Position numbers and translations under genes: made by a program
In this document: one piece after another, positions 7,447 through 14,505 of the stretch
Layout: every line of letters begins with the position of its first letter
Position numbering within the stretch: position 1 is the first letter of the stretch
Notes under the pieces: generated by a model
The model's database searches: none
What the model saw: only the letters and a program-made list of their open reading frames with translations
Told to the model about the DNA's origin: nothing
Source: Alphaproteobacteria bacterium
Lineage (GTDB): Bacteria > Pseudomonadota > Alphaproteobacteria > Micropepsales > Micropepsaceae
Reading direction: 5' to 3'
NCBI GenBank assembly: GCA_025350465.1
Contig: JANXXU010000038.1
Location: 1 to 64,000 of the forward strand
Length of the DNA: 64,000 bases

Positions 7447-8634
7447 ATGAAAGGCAAGCCTCCCGTCGTCGTCTATGGTGCCAGCGGTTACACAGGCAAA
7501 CTGATCATCGAGCGGCTCGTCGCCGCCGGTATTCCCTTCATCGCCGCCGGACGCGACAAGAAACGGCTGAATGAAGCTGTCGAGAACCTGCCGAACGCAA
7601 GGCAAGCAGAGGCTGAGATTGCAGCCGTCGAGCACGACGTGCTGGCGCTCGCCGCGCTGTTCGACGGCACGCGTGTCGTTGCGAACGTCGTGGGTCCGTT
7701 CGGTCAACTCGGCCGTAAGGTTGCGGATGCGGCGTTTGCGTCGCGTTGTCACTACATCGACACGACCGGTGAAACGGATTGGATTCGCACGCTGAGGGAC
7801 GAATACGGTCCGCGCTTTGCCGGCGAGAAACTCATGTTGTGTCCAGCGCTCGCCTATATGTGGACGGCCGGCCAAATGGCCGCCGAGATTGCGCTCGAAG
7901 ACAAGAGCATCGACAGCCTCGATATCGTTTACTCACCCGGCAGCGCGGCGACGGTCGCCTCTACGCTTTCCTTCATGAGGATGGTGACGCGAACGCAATA
8001 CCGTCTCGTGAACCGCGTCCTCGATCCTTGGCCACACGGTGCGGCAATCCTAAACAGCCTGCCTCATTCGCATGAAGTCGTGCGCAGCCTGCCGTGGGGC
8101 GGCGGTGCCGAACCGATCTGGTACGAACGCGACAAACGCGTCCGCAATTGCCGCGTCACCGTCGCTTTGCAAAATTCCCAGATGGTGGATTGGCTTTTGA
8201 GTTGCGCCGCCGAGTTCGACAAAGTGGCCAGCACAAAGAGTGAAGCAGAACTCGAGGCGCTAACGAACAGCTGGGGCCAGGCAGTCGCATCGACGCCCGC
8301 CCGCGAGGACGTGAACGCCAACCGCAGCGTTATCTCGTGCCGTGCGCGCGGCGCGGGGTCTGGCAAAGAGGTCGTTCTCTATGGCTCCGCACCTTACGAG
8401 CAGACCGGCGTTCTGATGGCCGAGGGCGCGCGGCGCTTGCTGGACAAAGAGACAAAAAAGGTGGGCTTCCAATCGCCAGCCGAAGCGTTCGGCCACCGAA
8501 ATTTGATGACGGCACTTGCCGCCGTCGGTTTGCACCAATCGCCGCCGGCCATTGCGGCCGACAAGTCCGTGCGCGCTCGCCCGCAAGCCGCCGATCTGCG
8601 AGCCACGCCTGCCGAAATTCACAGCGGTCACTAG
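7447..8634 (+). CDS. Saccharopine dehydrogenase-like NAD(P)-dependent reductase (trans-acting enoyl reductase type)
   Basis: A 395-residue protein starting at the ATG at 7447, preceded by GAAAGGA; an in-frame start at 7372 overlaps the ligase and is rejected. The N-terminal Rossmann motif is VVVYGASGYTGK, with AAGRDKKRL positioned to bind the NADP phosphate. The architecture matches the saccharopine-dehydrogenase NADP-binding family, which includes the trans-acting enoyl reductases of mycobacterial lipid synthesis and many uncharacterised oxidoreductases. In this operon a reduction of an acyl-CoA or a carbonyl intermediate is plausible, but unproven. Confidence 0.75.
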   Translation: MKGKPPVVVYGASGYTGKLIIERLVAAGIPFIAAGRDKKRLNEAVENLPNARQAEAEIAAVEHDVLALAALFDGTRVVANVVGPFGQLGRKVADAAFASRCHYIDTTGETDWIRTLRDEYGPRFAGEKLMLCPALAYMWTAGQMAAEIALEDKSIDSLDIVYSPGSAATVASTLSFMRMVTRTQYRLVNRVLDPWPHGAAILNSLPHSHEVVRSLPWGGGAEPIWYERDKRVRNCRVTVALQNSQMVDWLLSCAAEFDKVASTKSEAELEALTNSWGQAVASTPAREDVNANRSVISCRARGAGSGKEVVLYGSAPYEQTGVLMAEGARRLLDKETKKVGFQSPAEAFGHRNLMTALAAVGLHQSPPAIAADKSVRARPQAADLRATPAEIHSGH

Positions 8635-8661
8635 GAGATCGCAAGCAAAAGGAGAAGCGCT

Positions 8662-10380
8662 ATGAATCGACTTGATGGTGGCGAGCTTCTCGCCCGCACA
8701 CTTGCGAAAGCCGGCGTAACGGAAATCTTCGCGCTGCATGGCGGACACCTGGAGTCGTTTCTGCAGGGCTGCGTTCACAACAATATTCGCCTGACCGACA
8801 CGCGTCATGAAGCGGCCGCCGGCCATGCCGCCGACGGCTATGCACGGGTCACGGGCGAAATTGGCGTGTGTACAGTCACGGCGGGACCGGGCTTTGCCAA
8901 TGCAGTGCCTGCGATCGTGAATGCCTATCTAGACGGCATTCCGACGTTGTTTCTGATCGGCGCACCGCCGCTGCGCGAAGCCGAAACCAATCCCCTGCAA
9001 GGCGGCTTCGATCAAATCGCCATGATCACGCCCGTTACGAAATGGGCGCATCGTGTGCTCAATGCCGAACGCATTCCGGATCTGACGGCGCAAGCGATCC
9101 GCATCGCCAGAAACGGCCGCCCCGGTCCGGTCGTTCTTGAATTGCCGATCGACGTCTTGCATGGGCCGGTCGATCCCAAGTTGGTAGCAGAGCCGACGGG
9201 CCTGGCGGTGCGCACTCACCCGGCACCATCGGCTGACGAAGTCAGGTCGCTCGTCAAATTCTTGCGTAGCGCGCAGAGGCCCGTGATCTTCGCGGGCGGC
9301 GGCTCGCGCTTTGCAAATGCGGCGAAGGAATTGCGCAGCTTCGCCGAGCTCAGCGGCATCCCTGTGTTCGTGAATCCTCGGGGCTATGGCCTCCTGCCGA
9401 GCGATCATCGCCTGTTCGGCAAGGATATCAGCAATCTTGCCGCGCTTCCTATGATGGGCAGCGAGGGGCCGGACGCCGTTCTGATTCTCGGCGCGCGCCT
9501 TGGTCTCTTTGCCGGCGGACGCGGCGGAAAGATCATTCCCGCGAACGCCAGGATTGCGCAGGTGGACATAGAAGTCGGCGAAATCGGCCGCCTCATGTCG
9601 CCGGAAGTCGCGGCCAGTGCGGACGTGGCGGAAACACTGCGTGCGATGATCGACCACGGGGCCCACCTCAACTGGCCGGATTGGTCCGCTTGGGCGGCGA
9701 AGGCGGTCTCGCTCAGGCAGGGACACGCCTTCCTGTTTGGCAATACGGACGACAAATCGCCGATGCACCCCTATGCCGCTGCGCGTGAGGTGATGAAAGC
9801 GCTGGGCCGCAATATGATTTATGTCCTCGACGGCGGCGAGGCCGGCGCTTGGGCGCAGATGCATGTTGAAGTCGATGAGCCGGGGCGCGTGCTCGGCCAC
9901 GGATACCTAGGCTGTTTGGGCATAGGCCCGGGTATGGCCATCGGCGCGCAGCGCGCGTTCCCCAACAAGCGCGTCGTTCTTGTCACGGGTGACGGCGCCG
10001 CCGGATTCCACATTCAGGAATTCGACACGATGGTACGACACCACCTACCGGTGCTGACGATCATCTTCAACAATCGCGCCTGGGGGATGTCGATCCACGG
10101 CCAGGAAGCGATGTACGGGCGCAACGCGCACGTCATCACGGAGCTCGCGGACACGAACTATCACACCGTCGCGCAGGCTTTCGGCTGCCACGGCGAGCGA
10201 GTCGATCGGCTTGAGGATGTCGGACCCGCTGTCGAACGAGCGCTGGCGAGCGGTGTTCCCGCCTGCCTCAATTTCATCGTCGACCGCGAGGCTGTGCATC
10301 CGATCACGACAATGCTGATGGGGGACAACGACGAGAACAAGACGATCATTCCATACTACGAGAACATCGCGGCGCAGTAG
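8662..10380 (+). CDS. Thiamine-diphosphate-dependent enzyme (acetolactate synthase / 2-hydroxyacyl-CoA lyase superfamily)
   Basis: A 572-residue three-domain ThDP enzyme. Glu50 in TRHEAAAGHAADGYAR is the glutamate that activates the cofactor. The metal and ThDP-binding GDGAAG...NN motif lies near residues 435-465. The family covers acetolactate synthase, oxalyl-CoA decarboxylase, 2-hydroxyacyl-CoA lyase and benzaldehyde lyase, which cannot be told apart by eye. The setting, downstream of a CoA ligase, an acyl-CoA dehydrogenase and a thiolase, makes an acyl-CoA lyase or decarboxylase more likely than amino-acid synthesis, and no ilvN-type regulatory subunit follows. It is the last gene of the operon. 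Confidence 0.82.
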   Translation: MNRLDGGELLARTLAKAGVTEIFALHGGHLESFLQGCVHNNIRLTDTRHEAAAGHAADGYARVTGEIGVCTVTAGPGFANAVPAIVNAYLDGIPTLFLIGAPPLREAETNPLQGGFDQIAMITPVTKWAHRVLNAERIPDLTAQAIRIARNGRPGPVVLELPIDVLHGPVDPKLVAEPTGLAVRTHPAPSADEVRSLVKFLRSAQRPVIFAGGGSRFANAAKELRSFAELSGIPVFVNPRGYGLLPSDHRLFGKDISNLAALPMMGSEGPDAVLILGARLGLFAGGRGGKIIPANARIAQVDIEVGEIGRLMSPEVAASADVAETLRAMIDHGAHLNWPDWSAWAAKAVSLRQGHAFLFGNTDDKSPMHPYAAAREVMKALGRNMIYVLDGGEAGAWAQMHVEVDEPGRVLGHGYLGCLGIGPGMAIGAQRAFPNKRVVLVTGDGAAGFHIQEFDTMVRHHLPVLTIIFNNRAWGMSIHGQEAMYGRNAHVITELADTNYHTVAQAFGCHGERVDRLEDVGPAVERALASGVPACLNFIVDREAVHPITTMLMGDNDENKTIIPYYENIAAQ

Positions 10381-10409
10381 TAAGCTCCTGAGAATGTCAT
10401 AAGCGATAT

Positions 10410-10422
10410 CGCCCGTCGGGCG
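10410..10422. terminator. Short GC hairpin between converging operons
   Basis: CGCCC-GTC-GGGCG forms a 5-bp stem in the 110-bp space between the ThDP gene (plus) and mobA (minus). There is no clear T-tract, so terminator function is only suggested by position. Confidence 0.3.
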
Positions 10423-10490
10423 GAGCGGTTGGGAAAATTTAGCGCAGGCTCGCAGGCCTTGATTGTGCCGGGCACCTCGACGTCATAGCT

Positions 10491-11126
10491 CTAGCGCTCA
10501 TCAATCCGCTCCTGGGCATCTTTCAAATCCGCCGGCGAGTTGATGTTGAAAAAAGGCTCCGGGCCGCGCACCGGCCTGTCGAATTGGACGACCGTCGCGC
10601 CAAGCGCGTCGCCGATCGCATGGACGGCGCGAAGTCCGTCACGCTCAACGAGTGCATTGAGCTTGCGCCGAATAGACAGGGACCAAACAGCGATCGTCGG
10701 GTGTTTGTCCGTGCTGTTACCTGCAACCGCAACGGCGGCGTTGCCGGTTTGGGCTTTGCCGACTAGCCGTTCGACCAAATCCAAAGGAATGAAGGGCGTA
10801 TCCGTGGGCACGGTTACAATCCACTCGACGTCGCCACACGCCGCTGCCCATTCGAGAGCCGCCCGAATGCCGTATGCCGGGCCCTCGCTGGGATCCTGAC
10901 CGTCATCGATAACGGGAACGCCAAGCCAAGCAAAGCGCGCCGCGTCGCCGTTGGCGCTGATCGCCAGGTGGACAGTCTGCGGCGCCAGCCGATCCATTAC
11001 GTGTTGAATGAGCGGCTTGCCGCCGAGCGTCATCAGCGCTTTGTCGCGGCCGCCCATGCGTCGCGACTGGCCACCCGCAAGGATGACGCCCGCCGTTGCC
11101 TTTCGAATCTCGGTGCGAAGAACCAA
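10491..11126 (-). CDS. mobA: Molybdenum cofactor guanylyltransferase
   Basis: A 211-residue nucleotidyltransferase with the N-terminal signature GVILAGGQSRRMGG and the downstream Lys (KALMTLGGKPL), which adds GMP to Mo-molybdopterin to give the MGD cofactor needed by NarG. The start is probably TTG at 11126, since no ATG lies between it and the conserved motif. It follows the porin by 12 bases and so is the last gene of a minus-strand operon with the Crp/Fnr regulator, nnrS and the porin. Placement beside narGHJI fits cofactor supply for nitrate reductase. Confidence 0.92.
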   Translation of the reverse strand: MVLRTEIRKATAGVILAGGQSRRMGGRDKALMTLGGKPLIQHVMDRLAPQTVHLAISANGDAARFAWLGVPVIDDGQDPSEGPAYGIRAALEWAAACGDVEWIVTVPTDTPFIPLDLVERLVGKAQTGNAAVAVAGNSTDKHPTIAVWSLSIRRKLNALVERDGLRAVHAIGDALGATVVQFDRPVRGPEPFFNINSPADLKDAQERIDER

Positions 11127-11138
11127 TAAACAGCGACC

Positions 11139-12389
11139 TTAGTAAGTGAAATCGACCGACAACCAGAGCTTGTTGCGGTCCCCAAATCCACTATCACCAT
11201 TGAAATCAGCGTAGGTGATGCCTGCCGACCAATGGTCGCCGAATTTCACGGCAAGTTCGGCGTCGGTCTCTGTACCAAAGGACGCTCCGCCGCGCTCAGC
11301 GCTAAAATCATGATAGGTGACAGCGGCTGTTACCCCGGTGATGGGCTCCCAATTGTCCACTTTGGTCTCGTAACCCAGTGTGCCATAGGCGTCGACGATG
11401 CCGTTCGCCGGCGTCGTCAAGAAGACGTCGGCGTAGCCTTGAAATTTGTGCAGAGTCGCGAGTGGCGTCGAAAAGCCCCGAATGCCGTCGCCCTCCAACG
11501 TTTCGATGCCGCCCAAGAGCTTGATACCGTGCGACGTCAGCCCGCCTTCAACGAGCCAATAGCCTAAATCGTAGCGTCCTGGGTTGCCGGCGTAGTCGCT
11601 CTGCGTCGCATACTCAACGGCGTAGATTGCACCGACGTCCTCTGAAATGTCGTGCTTGCCTGCGAAGCGTGCGCCAAACGTCGCCGTCGATTGCCCCGGC
11701 GCTTCGTTGAGATCGATCAAATACGCATAACCCGTAAGCTTACCCCAGCCGGCGACATCGTAGGCGGCATTCACGAGGTGGGTGTCGCCCTCGAAATCGC
11801 CTTGCACACTCCGATCGCCGAACACGCGATTGACGCGGTCAAGGTAAATGTAGCCGACCGTGAGATTGTCGATGCTCGTGTTCGTGATGCGTACGGCATC
11901 AAACGTTTGTTCGTTCTGCCGGAATGCAACGCCGCCAATAAATCGCTGATTGTCCAGGTTGATGCGCTGGCGCCCGACGGTGATGACCGTCTGCGGCAGG
12001 CCCGAATATTCGAGTTGCACCCGATTGATCTGAAAATCTTCAGCGTCAGCGACGGTCGGATAGGCACCGTGGCCGTTCACCGTGTCGTTGAATTCGTCAT
12101 TCAAGTGGCCGATGCCTTCGAGTTCGATCAAGCCCTGCAGGTCCCAAACCTTTCCGGTCTGAAAACCTGCTCGCACGCGCAGGGTGTTGGCGTTCGCGTC
12201 GTTCGCGAACCCGTCTTGCTCGACATGTTCGAAGCGATATCTTGCATCGAGGATGAACTTACCCTCCGTGAAGAAGTCGCTGAACGTGGGTTCGGCTCTC
12301 GCGTTGATCGCACCGAATGTGGCAACGCTGGCGAAAATGACCGCCATCGGCGCTGCCGACGTGAATGGGGACCTATGGAGCATCGTCAT
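11139..12389 (-). CDS. Outer-membrane porin (alginate-export/porin-like beta-barrel)
   Basis: A 416-residue beta-barrel protein with a cleavable signal peptide (hydrophobic stretch ending INARA-EP). It has alternating Tyr/Phe-rich strands and a C-terminal aromatic, LWLSVDFTY, the usual BAM targeting end. The ATG at 12389 has AAGAAGG ahead of it; the longer start at 12554 would run into nnrS. It resembles proteins annotated as alginate_exp-domain or generic porins. The position between nnrS and mobA suggests a role in passage of nitrate, nitrite or another anion during anaerobic growth, which is inference only. Confidence 0.75.
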   Translation of the reverse strand: MTMLHRSPFTSAAPMAVIFASVATFGAINARAEPTFSDFFTEGKFILDARYRFEHVEQDGFANDANANTLRVRAGFQTGKVWDLQGLIELEGIGHLNDEFNDTVNGHGAYPTVADAEDFQINRVQLEYSGLPQTVITVGRQRINLDNQRFIGGVAFRQNEQTFDAVRITNTSIDNLTVGYIYLDRVNRVFGDRSVQGDFEGDTHLVNAAYDVAGWGKLTGYAYLIDLNEAPGQSTATFGARFAGKHDISEDVGAIYAVEYATQSDYAGNPGRYDLGYWLVEGGLTSHGIKLLGGIETLEGDGIRGFSTPLATLHKFQGYADVFLTTPANGIVDAYGTLGYETKVDNWEPITGVTAAVTYHDFSAERGGASFGTETDAELAVKFGDHWSAGITYADFNGDSGFGDRNKLWLSVDFTY

Positions 12390-12472
12390 TGTGTACTTGC
12401 CTTCTTCTTGACGGAAGCTTTGTGGTTCTGCTGCGGCATTGGCGCTCCCTCCGAACGTTAGTGGCTCGGACC

Positions 12473-13669
12473 TCACGAATTCGTAAAGCCCAGGCGCGGC
12501 GTCAGATGCATCGGTCCATAAGTCACGACGAATAACGCGAAGGCGGCGAGCCAAAGCAAACCTGCGGCAATCATGATTGGCATGGAGTGCTCGGGTACGA
12601 AGCCCGCCGCGACGCGCAGCACGGCACTTGCGGTAATCGCGCCATACAGGGCGGTGGTGGCGCTGCCGGAATGAAGGTCACGACCCGTATGCCCGAGCGT
12701 CGCGCGCGTCATGACCGCCAGAGTCATTGTGCCGATGGAGCCGGCGGTCAGAGCGTGAAGGCCGGACGAGCCAAGCGAGGGATCGAGCGAAATAGCTGCC
12801 GCGATGAGCAGATACCCGATCGGGATCCAGGCGTAGCCGACGTGAAGGATCAGGACCAGCGGCTCGGACGCTGCGCGCCATCCCCGCCAACGTGCGAGGC
12901 GTGTCCCGTGCGCGACGGCAGCGACAAAGAGCGCGGCGGCTGTCAGCGGCGAGTCGGGCGCGACGATCCAAGCGAGGACGGCCACGCCGCTCGAGCCATG
13001 AACGAGGCTATCGAGCGACGAATTGGTTGCGGCATCGCGCGCCATCTTCTGTCGCGCAAACCAGTTGTTCGTGAAGCTCGGAACGATCCGCCCGCCAATC
13101 ACGCCGATGAGCAACGTGAGCATTCCGACGCCCATGCGCATACCGTAACCGTCGGCGCTGATGAGACCGAAAACCTCCAAGTGGAACATCAGGTTGGCCG
13201 CGCCGAGCAGCAGCACCAGCGCGCAAACAGGAATGTTTCGAATGTTGCGACCGGCAATGATTTCGCGCGCCAGGACGGCGGCGAGGACTGGAAGAAACGA
13301 CGTGTCGATCGCGATTGCCGCGCCGGCCGGGATCGACGGGAAGAACAGCGCGACGCGGCCCGCGAACCAGAGTCCAAACAACGCCAGCAAAGGTGCGCCC
13401 GAGATCGGCAGGCGACTTGTCCAGTTGGGAACCGCCGTTAAGGCAAAGCCCGCCACGACCGCGCTTGCGTAGGCGAAGAGAAACGAATGGGCGTGCCATA
13501 GCGTTGAATTATGGAAGGCGAAGCCACCGCTCTCGTGTCCGACGACATCGAGGATACGAATTGCGATGGCAAGCACCGCCCAGATGCCCGCGGCCAAAAA
13601 GAATGGGCGAAAGCCGTAGCGAAGCAGAGCAAAACCGGTATGCCGGCCGGCCCGAGTCATGGCTATCAT
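12473..13669 (-). CDS. nnrS: NnrS family heme/copper membrane protein
   Basis: A roughly 398-residue polytopic inner-membrane protein with about 12 hydrophobic segments. The N-terminal GFRPFF motif and the HNSTLWHAHSFLFAYA segment with clustered His are typical of NnrS, a family linked to denitrification and nitric oxide stress. The ATG at 13669 overlaps the regulator stop as ATGA; a second ATG at 13660 is possible. It is the second gene of the minus-strand operon. Known family members relieve NO-related damage to cell metabolism; the precise chemistry is unsettled. Confidence 0.9.
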   Translation of the reverse strand: MIAMTRAGRHTGFALLRYGFRPFFLAAGIWAVLAIAIRILDVVGHESGGFAFHNSTLWHAHSFLFAYASAVVAGFALTAVPNWTSRLPISGAPLLALFGLWFAGRVALFFPSIPAGAAIAIDTSFLPVLAAVLAREIIAGRNIRNIPVCALVLLLGAANLMFHLEVFGLISADGYGMRMGVGMLTLLIGVIGGRIVPSFTNNWFARQKMARDAATNSSLDSLVHGSSGVAVLAWIVAPDSPLTAAALFVAAVAHGTRLARWRGWRAASEPLVLILHVGYAWIPIGYLLIAAAISLDPSLGSSGLHALTAGSIGTMTLAVMTRATLGHTGRDLHSGSATTALYGAITASAVLRVAAGFVPEHSMPIMIAAGLLWLAAFALFVVTYGPMHLTPRLGFTNS

Positions 13670-14358
13670 CGGATTGCCGGACTGACCAAAGCGGTAAGGC
13701 GTTCGACCGATGCGATACGAACGGAGTCGCCTTCGGTTTCAACGCCGTAATCTCTCAATTTCTTCAATGTTCGCGACAAGGTTTCCGGTTTGATTCCGAG
13801 TCTTGTCGCGATTTCTTTTTTCATGCCGGGCAAGGTCAGTGTGACAGGACCCGCCTGCGTCTCCGTTTGCGACACGAGAAAATGAGCCAGCCGCTCGGCG
13901 GCGCCGTGTGTCTTGATCTCCTTGATCTGGCTGATCAAAACGCGCCAATGCCGTGACAAAACGCGCGCGCACTGCGCCGCTAGCGCGACGTCTTGATCAA
14001 TGAGTTGGCGCAGCTTGCCTGCGGGAATCAGCAGCGCTTGACCATCGGAAGTGGCGCGCGCGCTCGCGAGGTAAGGCAATCCCAGCAATGCCGCAGGTAA
14101 CAGCACGCTCTCGCCGGGGCCGAAGAACTCTATAACGGCTTCTTGGCCGTCAGCACCTCCGAGGAGAACGACTCCGCCTTCAACGAAGCTGTAGACGAAG
14201 TCCGGCTCCTCGCCCTCTCGGAACAGATACGCGTGATTGCTGAAGCGTTGGAGGCCGACCACCTCGGCGATTGTCTCCAGACTGGTCTCCGGCAGCGACG
14301 CGAAGAGACCGATCTTCTTGAGAAAGGGCACACGGGGGTGAGCCATGACGAGCCTCAT
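13666..14358 (-). CDS. Crp/Fnr family regulator of the Dnr/NarR type
   Basis: A 230-residue regulator with an N-terminal cyclic-nucleotide-like sensor domain, a dimerisation helix near residues 122-148 and a C-terminal HTH. The recognition helix ETLSR (Glu192, Ser195, Arg196) carries the E--SR residues that read TTGAT-N4-ATCAA boxes. There is only one clear Cys (130), so an Fe-S cluster of the FNR type is excluded; sensing by heme or nitrate/nitrite as in Dnr/NNR/NarR is more likely. The ATG at 14346 may be preferred over 14358 because an FNR-like box ends at 14361. It is divergent from narK and co-transcribed with nnrS. Confidence 0.88.
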   Translation of the reverse strand: MRLVMAHPRVPFLKKIGLFASLPETSLETIAEVVGLQRFSNHAYLFREGEEPDFVYSFVEGGVVLLGGADGQEAVIEFFGPGESVLLPAALLGLPYLASARATSDGQALLIPAGKLRQLIDQDVALAAQCARVLSRHWRVLISQIKEIKTHGAAERLAHFLVSQTETQAGPVTLTLPGMKKEIATRLGIKPETLSRTLKKLRDYGVETEGDSVRIASVERLTALVSPAIR

Positions 14359-14360
14359 GC

Positions 14361-14374
14361 TTGATTTTGGTCAA
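14361..14374. promoter_or_regulatory. FNR/Dnr-like box, one mismatch, regulator-narK intergenic region
   Basis: TTGATtttgGTCAA matches the consensus at all but one position. It sits directly beside the regulator's start codon and 75 bases upstream of the perfect narK box, so it may mediate autorepression of the regulator or serve as a second site for narK. Confidence 0.6.
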
Positions 14375-14435
14375 GCGCCAATGCGGTCACTGCCATGCAC
14401 CGAGACAAAGTACGCCGCATGAGTCGATCAGTGCC

Positions 14436-14449
14436 TTGATCCAGATCAA
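14436..14449. promoter_or_regulatory. Perfect FNR/Dnr box of the nar operon
   Basis: TTGATccagATCAA is an exact consensus dyad. With a class II spacing of 41.5 bases the transcription start would fall near 14484, 22 bases before the narK ATG at 14506. Confidence 0.85.
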
Positions 14450-14505
14450 CGAGGAAATTGGCGAACGCGGGCAATTTGCGTCCAACACGAGCGAGGACGC
14501 AGGCC

